A stretch of 26,823 nt of DNA from an uncultured Gammaproteobacteria bacterium (GTDB taxonomy: Bacteria > Pseudomonadota > Gammaproteobacteria > GCA-002705445 > GCA-002716945): the NCBI GenBank assembly GCA_913041865.1, contig CAJWIW010000003.1, forward strand, positions 1-26,823. Direction: 5' to 3'. Shown in pieces: positions 8,985 through 16,186 of the stretch; within the stretch, counting starts at the first letter, position 1, and each line of letters starts with the position of its first letter. The notes below the pieces were generated by a model that worked only from the letters and a program-made list of their open reading frames with translations, was not told where the DNA came from and did not search any database. The position numbers and the translations under genes are program-made.

Positions 8985-9437
8985 TCAATCGTGTTTGGTT
9001 TTGATAAAATCTGAATGCTTAACATAAATCAAATCTGCTATTTTTCTTATTGTGTAATCCTCATATTTATCAATTACATCATCCGCATGAGCTACCTCCC
9101 AGAGTGATCGAAGTATCTTTACTCGCTCATCATATTGATAGGTACTATTGATAATAGTTGTCCATTCGTATAGTGAAATCATATCTTCATTTTTCTGATT
9201 TGCTATTTTCATAATTGTTTCTAACTGGGTTTCATTCAAATTATATTTGCTTTTCAAAATAGATAGAATTTTATCTTTCTCGAGGTCATCGAATTTGTCA
9301 TCAGATCTTGATACTTCAATCATAAGTATACATATCGCGAGTATTGCTTTGTTTTCAAATGTTTCGGTAGAATATGATTCACCATCTTTTTTGTTAGGTG
9401 ATTTGAACCTATCTAAGAGTGATGAGATTATATCCAT
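8985..9437 (-). CDS. TerB-like (tellurite resistance B fold) protein
   Basis: 150-residue helical protein of the TerB-like family. The N-terminal 25 residues (MDIISSLLDRFKSP) look like a short linker. After that come helices with alternating acidic surface: SRSDDKFDDLE and AHADDVIDKYED, matching the two D-D-x-I/F-x-xxE repeats of TerB domains that can bind divalent metal. Small stand-alone TerB proteins are common in proteobacteria and mostly have no proven function; tellurite resistance should not be assumed. Its ATG shares one base with the hspQ stop (TAATG), so the two are very likely co-translated. It converges on metW with a single intervening base. Confidence 0.8.
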   Translation of the reverse strand: MDIISSLLDRFKSPNKKDGESYSTETFENKAILAICILMIEVSRSDDKFDDLEKDKILSILKSKYNLNETQLETIMKIANQKNEDMISLYEWTTIINSTYQYDERVKILRSLWEVAHADDVIDKYEDYTIRKIADLIYVKHSDFIKTKHD

Positions 9438-9754
9438 TAGTTAAATGTTTGCTTTAGAGAATATGATCCACTATTGTCATATTCGTCAAAAAATATTTCA
9501 ACAAATGGATGATCTATGGGCTCTTTACTCATGTCAGATGTTAAATTCCCCTCTGCTACATAAGTTTCATTTCCTTGTCCATGCACTAAGACATGATACC
9601 AAGGTTTGTTCTTATCTGGTTTAGATTTAGCGACGTTTTCATACCACTCTTCTGTTCCTTGAAAATATGGGTCGGCATCGACAATTACACCTCTGTACCT
9701 GAATTTTGAGTGGTATACTATCTGTCCTAATCTGAATTGTGCCTTCTGCTTCAT
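9437..9754 (-). CDS. hspQ: Heat shock protein HspQ
   Basis: Small SH3-like/hemimethylated-DNA-binding-fold protein. In enterobacteria HspQ is heat-induced and acts as a specificity enhancer of Lon protease; the role here is inferred from that. The 105 residues carry the family's FRLGQIVYHSKFRYRGVI start, the VDADPYFQG segment, NKPWYHVLVHG, TYVAEGNL and the terminal IDHPFVEIFF. A Shine-Dalgarno-like AGGA (minus strand, about 9762-9765) and a TATAAT box lie just upstream. It heads a two-gene unit with the TerB-like gene. I see no clear sigma-32 promoter. Confidence 0.94.
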   Translation of the reverse strand: MKQKAQFRLGQIVYHSKFRYRGVIVDADPYFQGTEEWYENVAKSKPDKNKPWYHVLVHGQGNETYVAEGNLTSDMSKEPIDHPFVEIFFDEYDNSGSYSLKQTFN

Positions 9755-9761
9755 TGATATA

Positions 9762-9779
9762 TCCTATTAATCTATTATA
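9762..9779 (-). promoter_or_regulatory. Likely -10 box and ribosome binding site of hspQ
   Basis: On the minus strand TATAAT (9774-9779) is followed 8 bases later by AGGA (9762-9765) and then by the hspQ ATG (9752-9754). Transcription would begin near 9767, giving a very short leader. No good -35 hexamer lies 16-18 bases upstream, so the promoter may be weak or need an activator. TATAAT can occur by chance in DNA this AT-rich. Confidence 0.4.
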
Positions 9780-9819
9780 AGGTCAATCAAGTATTTTTTA
9801 AAGATACGAGTTTAATTTT

Positions 9820-11379
9820 TTAATCAAACAAGAAAGTAACGTTTGTTCTCCTACTAATATAGCTATCTTTGAAGGTAAAATTATCTGTCTTGTGGAAAAG
9901 CTTAGAATTGAAAATCACACACCGATTCTCTTTATGAGGAACAATAATTTTTTCCACATCCTCAGATTTTAGAAATTCATTAATTTTTTTTGTTGCTCCA
10001 ATGCTGTTATAATCGGAAAATTTCCAGTCTTCTGGTGGTAGTTTATTCCAAATCACAAGACCGCCTGACTTAGTATCAAGATTCGAGTCATCTGGTGCGA
10101 TCCAAAAATTTACATTAATCGAAGCTTGATCTGCATGGACTTTAGTTCCGATTTTCTTATTATCATATTTAAAAATCCAAGCTTGTGTAAGTTTATAGTT
10201 TTTGAATATATTGTTGTAAGTTAATCTCATATCCTCACTAAGTTTTAAAAAGAATTTATTGGATATGCCTTTTGTTAAAAAAGCACCCACATATCCAAAC
10301 TCATATGGATATTTGAATATATTTGCGTTGCGACAATATTTCTGCATGTCTCTTAACGCCTCGTCTGAAAGAAAGTTATCAATCACTACGATTTCTGGGT
10401 GTTGTTTATTGTATTGGTCTTCAATAGTAGCAATATCATTTTTTATATTTACAAGATTAGTTGTTATATTTTTAGGTGCCTTATTATAGAGTGGTTTAAG
10501 AATGGATTTCATGAAATCAACTGAGATATCTTGGTATTCCTGAGAATTGTTTTTAATATTATCAGCATATTTTTTTAGTTGGTTATAATATTCTTTTGTA
10601 AATTTAGGATTCCTAATTTCATCCATGTCGTTATCAATATGTGTCAGTTGTTCATATTCATGTTTTATTAATGTAGAAAGAGCTCTCTTGTTGTTCAATA
10701 TTCTGCTTATTTCCTTATTGAGGATTTCTTCATTCTCATACTGATATTTATGAATCTTTTGGAACATATTCTGTGAGCCATCAATATCGCCTTTCCATAA
10801 TTTAACTAAGCCTAAAAGAGTGAGTGCATTTATATCATTTGGTTTTTTTTCAAGGACTTCCAAAAAACACTCTTCACTTTTATCCAGATTACTTTCATCA
10901 TGATCTTCTTGATAAATGTATTGATACACTTCACCCATTCTTTTTTTTGATTCTAAAAAAGTGTTATCACAATCATACGCAGTCTCAAAACTTTCTAGGG
11001 CTTTCTTGTAATCTTTAATCTGTGCACATAAATTACCTAAATTGTAGTGAGCACGATAGTCTTTAGGGTCAATTTTTATTGCATTTTGAAAGTAAAGTTG
11101 TGCTCTATCAAAATACTTTTCATTTTTTAGGGCAATTGCAAGATTATTATTTGCCTCATAATTATTACTATTCGATTCTACAGATTTAGAGAGAAATTTT
11201 ATAGCTTCTTTATATTGTCCTCTCTGCGAAAGAATACAGCCATGTAGATGATTGGCATTAAAATCGTCCGGATCTATCGATAACACTTGTAAATATAACA
11301 GATTAGCTTTATCCAATTCTCCTTTATGATGGTGACTTAGTGCTTCATTTAATATCTTGTTCTTATCTTGATGCTTCAT
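9820..11379 (-). CDS. TPR protein with C-terminal 2OG-Fe(II) oxygenase-like domain
   Basis: 519-residue two-part protein. Residues about 5-230 are tetratricopeptide repeats with recognisable units (DDFNANHLHGCILSQRGQY, YEANNNLAIALKNEKYFDRA, YRAHYNLGNLCAQIKDYKKA), a protein-binding scaffold. After a charged linker the C-terminal part (about 330-519) looks like a double-stranded beta-helix dioxygenase. It has His415-x-Asp417 (KVHADQAS), the distal His496 in NSKLFHKTDN and an Arg pair at 510-511 (SRRTNVTFLF), the expected spacing for Fe(II) ligands and a 2-oxoglutarate anchor. TPR plus oxygenase fusions occur in marine proteobacteria and are thought to modify proteins or sugars; the substrate is unknown. 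No signal peptide is seen. The ATG lies 9 bases beyond the 3' end of tRNA-Phe on the same strand. Confidence 0.75.
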   Translation of the reverse strand: MKHQDKNKILNEALSHHHKGELDKANLLYLQVLSIDPDDFNANHLHGCILSQRGQYKEAIKFLSKSVESNSNNYEANNNLAIALKNEKYFDRAQLYFQNAIKIDPKDYRAHYNLGNLCAQIKDYKKALESFETAYDCDNTFLESKKRMGEVYQYIYQEDHDESNLDKSEECFLEVLEKKPNDINALTLLGLVKLWKGDIDGSQNMFQKIHKYQYENEEILNKEISRILNNKRALSTLIKHEYEQLTHIDNDMDEIRNPKFTKEYYNQLKKYADNIKNNSQEYQDISVDFMKSILKPLYNKAPKNITTNLVNIKNDIATIEDQYNKQHPEIVVIDNFLSDEALRDMQKYCRNANIFKYPYEFGYVGAFLTKGISNKFFLKLSEDMRLTYNNIFKNYKLTQAWIFKYDNKKIGTKVHADQASINVNFWIAPDDSNLDTKSGGLVIWNKLPPEDWKFSDYNSIGATKKINEFLKSEDVEKIIVPHKENRCVIFNSKLFHKTDNFTFKDSYISRRTNVTFLFD

Positions 11380-11388
11380 GGCGCTCTA

Positions 11389-11460
<72 letters not shown>

Positions 11461-11461
<1 letters not shown>

Positions 11462-11733
11462 TATTTTTGATTTTCTGGCACATAACCTTGAGGTACTGCT
11501 GAACCTTCCCCAAAGAAAAACTTTTCCATTTCGTCTTCTAAAAACTTTCTCGCTTTAGGATCAACAGGGGTTAATCTCATCTCATTTATAAGCATTGTCT
11601 GATGGCTTAACCACATATCCCAAGCTTCTGCGCATACGTTTTCATGAATTTTTTTACCTAAATCTCCAGGATATGGCTGGTAATCTAAACCTTCTGACTC
11701 TTTTTTTAACTTCACACAATTTACTTTGGCCAT
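11461..11733 (-). CDS. yggX: Fe(II)-trafficking protein YggX
   Basis: Small protein tied to iron handling and protection of Fe-S clusters from oxidation. The 90 residues fit the family closely: VNCVKL with the conserved N-terminal Cys6, YPGDLGKKI, AWDMWLSHQTMLINE, the DPKARKFLEDEM helix and a closing VPQGYVPE. It follows mutY with a one-base TAATG overlap; mutY-yggX is a conserved pair, sensible because MutY carries a 4Fe-4S cluster. The stop codon TAG ends on the first base of tRNA-Phe, so cleavage by RNase P would remove the stop codon's last base from the mRNA. Confidence 0.96.
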
Positions 11734-12818
11734 TATACTCTCCCAAATTTATCAATGATTTTATTCTGATATTTAGGCACTCCTTTAGTAATATTTGATA
11801 GATTATACCAATTATCCTGGATTAGGCTAATCTTTTTATCTTCATCTACATTACATAGAATGGCATCTATTGTGAAATTAATATGTGAAAGACGGTGCTG
11901 AAAACTATAAAGTTTCTCTGTTAAAAATTGAACTAGGTTTTTTGATTTTGCCCATTCTATTAATTTGGCTTTGCTAGTAAATATTGGTGACGAATACAAG
12001 CCAGACCATAAATTACCTAGTGAAATTTTTTCAAGATAGAAATTATTGTGACTGTCTATGATAACTAAGCTCCATAATTTTTCTTCTTTTATGAGTTTTT
12101 TGACTTTGCTCTGTGGTTTATGATTATTTATCCTAAGATTAGCTGTGTTTGTAATACAAAGATTTGATAAAGGACATCCATCACAGTTGGGTTTATTGCT
12201 TTTGCAAATAATAGAACCTAGGTCCATATATGCTTGAATGAAATCGCTTGATCTCGATTGTGGAAGTAGATCTTCAGATAATTCCCATAATATTTTGTCA
12301 CTTTCTGCTTTCTTGATTGTGTTAATGTTATAGACTCTTGTAAGCAAGCGTTTAACATTTGCATCTAGAATTGAATAATGACCATTGTTTGAAAAAGTTG
12401 CAATCGCTGAAGCTGTAGTTCTTCCGATTCCTGGTAATTTTACTATATCAGCAAAGTTGGTAGGAAATCGTGAGTTGTAATCTTCCTCGATAACTCGACA
12501 AGCAGCATAAATATTTTTTGCTCTCCGATAATAACCCAGGCCTGACCACATTTCCAAAATTTCGTCTAAATCAGCATGTATTAATTTTTCAAGGTTTGGA
12601 AATTTTTTAATGAATTTTCTAAAAAATAATTTTACAGTTTTAACCTGAGTTTGTTGTAGCATTATTTCAGAGATCCATATCTCGTAGATTGGCCTATTCT
12701 GCCAGGGAAGATCATGCCTCCCAAAAGAGTCATACCAAGATAATATTTCTTTTTGTATTTTTTGTTTGTTATTAGAATGGTAACTTAATCTGTTCAAGGA
12801 TCTTCTCTTCAAGCTCAT
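11733..12818 (-). CDS. mutY: Adenine DNA glycosylase MutY
   Basis: Removes adenine mispaired with 8-oxoguanine. In the 361 residues the catalytic Glu51 sits in SEIMLQQTQV, the helix-hairpin-helix in LPGIGRTTA (about 128-136) and the catalytic Asp152 in LDANVKR. The 4Fe-4S cysteines are Cys205, 212, 215 and 221 (C-x6-C-x2-C-x5-C). A NUDIX-like C-terminal domain with SFQHRLSHINF reads 8-oxoG. The start is uncertain: ATG at 12818 overlaps the end of the AsmA-like gene by 47 bases, and in-frame TTGs at 12812 and 12797 would give 2 or 7 fewer residues. The conserved sequence begins only near residue 24. Confidence 0.96.
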   Translation of the reverse strand: MSLKRRSLNRLSYHSNNKQKIQKEILSWYDSFGRHDLPWQNRPIYEIWISEIMLQQTQVKTVKLFFRKFIKKFPNLEKLIHADLDEILEMWSGLGYYRRAKNIYAACRVIEEDYNSRFPTNFADIVKLPGIGRTTASAIATFSNNGHYSILDANVKRLLTRVYNINTIKKAESDKILWELSEDLLPQSRSSDFIQAYMDLGSIICKSNKPNCDGCPLSNLCITNTANLRINNHKPQSKVKKLIKEEKLWSLVIIDSHNNFYLEKISLGNLWSGLYSSPIFTSKAKLIEWAKSKNLVQFLTEKLYSFQHRLSHINFTIDAILCNVDEDKKISLIQDNWYNLSNITKGVPKYQNKIIDKFGRV

Positions 12819-13569
12819 CTATAATTTTCTCTTTTATTGGGTTTATTATTTGTTTAGTAATTATATCAGTTAGGTCAACACTGAAATCTACTTTATCAAC
12901 AGGCCCGGTGATCTTAACCGGTATATTATTGTTATAAAGCTCAACTGGATAATTATTTTGATATACTTCTATGACATCATTTTTTTCTTTTAATGTTCCA
13001 ATCATTTCAAAATTTACATTTTTCGATTTCATATCTAGTGTACCACTACCGTTAATTGACAAAAGAGAGGAAATGATATTGATATTGTCTATCTTCATCA
13101 ATTGTTTACTAATAACGGCCTCAGCTCTCATGAATTCAATAGATGTATAGTTTTGTGAGTTAAATTGCTTGTATTTTTGATCTTTTATTAATGTGTATGA
13201 TTTCATAAGTATTTCATCAATATTTACACCGTAGAAATTCATATTTATAATCTCTGCTCTTTCTACATCTATTACGCCATTAACAATTTTCTCTTTGTCA
13301 ATGTTAAGCTCTAGTTTTTCTATGTCTGCTATCATAAGATTGTCTTTTGATGAGTCACTGATGTAAATGTCAGTAACCGTAATTTTAGCAGTTGGATCAA
13401 ATTCTATATTTATTTTGCCTTTGTATATAACTTCGTAGCCAATTCTCTCAGACAAGTAAGATGTGATATCATCACGATAGTCATTGACATCGAAGACAAA
13501 TTTACCATACAGATATGCTCCTAAAGTAACAATGGCCACAAGAACAAAGATTTTTTTAATTATGCCCAT
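12772..13569 (-). CDS. Short AsmA-family protein
   Basis: 265-residue protein with one N-terminal membrane anchor (about residues 5-22) followed by a periplasmic domain. Right after the anchor it shows the AsmA-type start: DDITSYLSERIGYEV, then KINIEFDPTAKITVTDI with an acidic, amphipathic beta-rich pattern. AsmA proteins are bridge-like factors in outer-membrane assembly and lipid transport. Family members are usually over 500 residues; this one has little beyond the N-terminal domain plus a short tail, so it is either a compact relative or a reduced one. There is no sign of a frameshift. It lies 6 bases after moaC and overlaps mutY by 47 bases. Function is inferred from the N-terminal likeness only. 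Confidence 0.65.
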   Translation of the reverse strand: MGIIKKIFVLVAIVTLGAYLYGKFVFDVNDYRDDITSYLSERIGYEVIYKGKINIEFDPTAKITVTDIYISDSSKDNLMIADIEKLELNIDKEKIVNGVIDVERAEIINMNFYGVNIDEILMKSYTLIKDQKYKQFNSQNYTSIEFMRAEAVISKQLMKIDNINIISSLLSINGSGTLDMKSKNVNFEMIGTLKEKNDVIEVYQNNYPVELYNNNIPVKITGPVDKVDFSVDLTDIITKQIINPIKEKIIDELEEKILEQIKLPF

Positions 13570-13575
13570 AGTATT

Positions 13576-14040
13576 TTAGCGAGAGTAGTCGCCAGATTTA
13601 CCTCCCGTTTTCTTTATCAGTTTTATATCGGAAATAATCATAGATTTATCAATGTACTTGCACATATCATATATAGTTAGTAGACATATTTCAGTTGCCA
13701 GAAGTGATTCTATCTCTACCCCTGTCTTCCCTAGCGAGGTCACGGTCGTCTCACACCTCAACTTAGTTTTATTAAGAGTAATATTTATTTCAACATCATC
13801 AATTTGAATGATATGAGTGAGGGGTATTAAACTTGGAGTCTGTTTAGCTGCCATGATACCAGCTATTTTGGCTACCGCGATAACGTTACCTTTCTTATTC
13901 TGATTAGTTTCAATAATTTTTATAGCATCATCAGACAGTGTAATAAAACCCTCAGAAACTGCAGTCCTTTTTGTAATTTTCTTTTTACTAATGTCTGAGA
14001 CTTTAATGGTATCCTGTTTCATGATGATTTTCTTACTCAT
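13576..14040 (-). CDS. moaC: Cyclic pyranopterin monophosphate synthase MoaC
   Basis: Makes cyclic pyranopterin monophosphate from the MoaA product, the first stage of molybdenum cofactor synthesis. The 154 residues show the expected order: RTAVSEG near residue 26, AKIAGIMAAKQT (about 57-68), LIPLTH with His76, TGVEIES with Glu109 and Glu111, IYDMCK with Asp125 and Lys128, and a terminal KKTGGKSGD. These match the catalytic residues of E. coli MoaC. The usual LIPLCHP is LIPLTHI here. An internal ATG seven codons in is an alternative start. No other molybdenum cofactor gene is in the window. It is the first gene of the minus-strand unit and has a TATAAT box about 26 bases upstream. Confidence 0.95.
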   Translation of the reverse strand: MSKKIIMKQDTIKVSDISKKKITKRTAVSEGFITLSDDAIKIIETNQNKKGNVIAVAKIAGIMAAKQTPSLIPLTHIIQIDDVEINITLNKTKLRCETTVTSLGKTGVEIESLLATEICLLTIYDMCKYIDKSMIISDIKLIKKTGGKSGDYSR

Positions 14041-14051
14041 CCTATAAAAAT

Positions 14052-14060
14052 TGCTATAAT
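14052..14060 (+). promoter_or_regulatory. Extended -10 promoter element for rdgB
   Basis: TGCTATAAT at 14052-14060 is a perfect extended -10 element (TGn followed by TATAAT). Transcription would start near 14067, giving a leader of about 28 bases before the rdgB ATG at 14095. There is no evident -35 hexamer, which an extended -10 does not need. It would drive rdgB, the M48 protease, the exonuclease and the phosphofructokinase gene. Confidence 0.6.
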
Positions 14061-14065
14061 CTTAT

Positions 14066-14071
14066 ATTATA
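14066..14071 (-). promoter_or_regulatory. -10 box for moaC on the opposite strand
   Basis: A TATAAT on the minus strand, 5 bp from the plus-strand -10 box, would start transcription near 14058 and give a leader of about 18 bases before the moaC ATG (14038-14040). It would serve moaC, the AsmA-like gene, mutY, yggX, tRNA-Phe and the TPR gene. The two -10 boxes are too close for polymerase to occupy both at once. Confidence 0.45.
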
Positions 14072-14094
14072 GATAAATTATTTGATAAAAGATA

Positions 14095-14706
14095 ATGAAG
14101 ATAATGCTAGCAACTAAGAACCCTGGTAAAATAAAGGAGATTACAAAAATTCTTAGCAGTTCTGACATAGAATTATTCTCACATAAAGATTTCGAGATAC
14201 CAGAAGTTGAGGAAACTGGCATGACCTTTGTAGAGAATGCATTACTGAAAGCCAGAAGTTCTTCACATGTAACTGGTCTCCCATCTATTGCTGATGACTC
14301 TGGAATAGAAGTAGATTACCTTAATGCACGTCCAGGTGTGAAATCTGCACGATATTCGGGTAAAAATGCATCTAACGAGAGTAATAATAAAAAACTTCTA
14401 AAAGAACTCCAGGGTGTCCCCTTAGAAAAAAGAGCCGCAAGATATAGATGCGTGATAGTGTTTACTAGATTTAAAAATGACCCTTTTCCTGTTATCAGCA
14501 TGGGTTCGTGGGAGGGATTTATTGCAACATCCCCGAGAGGTTCAAATGGGTTTGGGTATGATCCTATATTTTTCCTTCCAGACTTAGGGAAGACATCAGC
14601 AGAGCTTAGTGACGAAGACAAGAACATGATAAGTCACAGAGCAATCGCACTGAAAGGAATTGAAAATTATTTTGTTAACCAACATAATTATAAAAATGAA
14701 ATTTAG
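14095..14706 (+). CDS. rdgB: dITP/XTP pyrophosphatase (RdgB/HAM1)
   Basis: Cleans the nucleotide pool by hydrolysing dITP, ITP and XTP to monophosphates. The 203 residues have the N-terminal LATKNPGKIKEI loop that contacts the triphosphate, ETGMTFVENALLKAR, the ADDSGIEVD metal-site motif near residue 66, RPGVKSARYSG, and the purine-pocket region GSNGFGYDPIF with SHRAIAL near the end. Length is typical. It starts a plus-strand run of four overlapping genes. In many gammaproteobacteria rdgB follows metW; here it does not. Confidence 0.96.
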   Translation: MKIMLATKNPGKIKEITKILSSSDIELFSHKDFEIPEVEETGMTFVENALLKARSSSHVTGLPSIADDSGIEVDYLNARPGVKSARYSGKNASNESNNKKLLKELQGVPLEKRAARYRCVIVFTRFKNDPFPVISMGSWEGFIATSPRGSNGFGYDPIFFLPDLGKTSAELSDEDKNMISHRAIALKGIENYFVNQHNYKNEI

Positions 14707-16186
14707 TATAAAACACAATACCATATTAATTTTCACACTATTAATTTTCAATAGTTGTGCAACAAATCCAGTTACAGGAAGTCCAGATTTTGTAACAATC
14801 ACAGAGCAACAAGAAATATCTATAGGAGCTTCATATCATGAGAAGATTGTCACTGAAAATAAAGTGCTTGAGGATAAAGAGCTTAATGATTACATTCAAA
14901 GATTAGGTAATGAAATAGCACGTAAAAGTCATCGGCCAGATTTGAAGTGGACTTTTACAATAATAGATTCACCAACCTTCAATGCTTTCGCGACTCCAGG
15001 AGGATATGTTTATATGTACCGAGGTATGTTGAACTATTTCAACTCTGAAGCTGAACTTGTTGGAGTGCTAGGTCATGAAATAGGACACATCACTGCCAGA
15101 CATGCTGTAAGGGGCATGAGTACAGCACAAATTACCAATCTTTTGCTCGGAGTAATTCAAGCAAATGTTCCAGGAAGCCAGTTAACCAGTAATGCATTTA
15201 ATCTTCTAAATATTGCCATTAATAGAGGATATGGAAGAGGATATGAACTTGAAGCTGATCAACTAGGTGCTGAATATTTATTGATAAATAATTATGACCC
15301 AACGGCAATGGCTGGTTTTTTAAAAATTATGCAACAATCTGACGAACTTGAAAGGGTAATTGCAGAAAGTGAAAATAGAGAACCTAATGTAGGTTATCAT
15401 GGAATCTTCTCCACACATCCGGATAGTGCTAAAAGAATTGAAGCCTTAAAAGAGAGTAGGCAGAGTAATGAGGAATTAATTATTAATAAAGAAAAATTTC
15501 TAAAACGTATTGATGGCTCTAACTACGGAACAAGTCCTGAAGAAGGTTACGTGAAAGATTCGGTCTTTTATCATCCTATATTCGCCATAAGATTCGATAT
15601 AGATAAAGAATGGGTTTTCAAGAATTTCCCAGACCGACTAGAGCTAACAAAACAGTCAGATAAAATTGTTTTGCGTGCGGATGACCTCCTTAAAGACGAT
15701 CTGGATAACGGATTAACGCCTAAGGAATTTATGAAGAAAGGTATTCGTCAATCTGGTTTCTTAAGCAACAACGAACTATTAAATGAAGAGGTTTTTTCCT
15801 TTAATAACTTATCTGGTTATACTCATTTATATAAGAATGAAACACCTTTGGAAACATATTACCGCAGATTTATCGTAATATTTGATACAGATACTAAAGA
15901 TATCAAACCGAAAGTGTGGATAGCATCTATTACGATGAAAGATTTAACTAACGATAATTCTGCTAAGAATATTCTCACGTCATTTAAGAAGATGACTGAG
16001 AATGAGATTGCAAATTCAAAAGGATTAAAAATAAAGGTGATAAGGTTTCGCGAAGGCATGTCATACGATTCTTTAGCTCAATCATCGCCACTGGGCAAAT
16101 TTGCGAAAGAAAAATTACAACTCTTAAACGGACACTATCCTGATGGTAGACCCAGCATAGGAGATTTAATAAAAGTTGTCCAGTAA
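14696..16186 (+). CDS. M48 family zinc metalloprotease, predicted lipoprotein (BepA/LoiP-like)
   Basis: Predicted periplasmic, membrane-anchored protease of the family that includes BepA and LoiP, which work in outer-membrane protein quality control. The ATG at 14696 gives 496 residues and a clean signal sequence ending in IFNSC, with the probable lipid-bearing Cys21 followed by ATNPVTG, a common start of mature M48 lipoproteins. An upstream TTG at 14660 would add 12 residues and spoil the signal. The zinc site is HEIGH (127-131) with Glu186 in ELEAD as third ligand. The C-terminal 200 residues carry a conserved but uncharacterised region ending in a LysM-like segment (FREGMSYDSLAQSSPLGKFA). 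The -2 Asn of the lipobox is unusual. It overlaps rdgB and the next gene by 11 bases each. Confidence 0.88.
   Translation: MKFSIKHNTILIFTLLIFNSCATNPVTGSPDFVTITEQQEISIGASYHEKIVTENKVLEDKELNDYIQRLGNEIARKSHRPDLKWTFTIIDSPTFNAFATPGGYVYMYRGMLNYFNSEAELVGVLGHEIGHITARHAVRGMSTAQITNLLLGVIQANVPGSQLTSNAFNLLNIAINRGYGRGYELEADQLGAEYLLINNYDPTAMAGFLKIMQQSDELERVIAESENREPNVGYHGIFSTHPDSAKRIEALKESRQSNEELIINKEKFLKRIDGSNYGTSPEEGYVKDSVFYHPIFAIRFDIDKEWVFKNFPDRLELTKQSDKIVLRADDLLKDDLDNGLTPKEFMKKGIRQSGFLSNNELLNEEVFSFNNLSGYTHLYKNETPLETYYRRFIVIFDTDTKDIKPKVWIASITMKDLTNDNSAKNILTSFKKMTENEIANSKGLKIKVIRFREGMSYDSLAQSSPLGKFAKEKLQLLNGHYPDGRPSIGDLIKVVQ

Noticed and set aside
8985..9437. Tellurite resistance locus
   Set aside because: Only a stand-alone TerB-like protein is present, with no terC, terD or terZ partners; the fold alone does not imply resistance.
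14660..14695. TTG start adding 12 residues to the M48 lipoprotein
   Set aside because: The extra residues would disturb a good lipoprotein signal that starts at the ATG at 14696.
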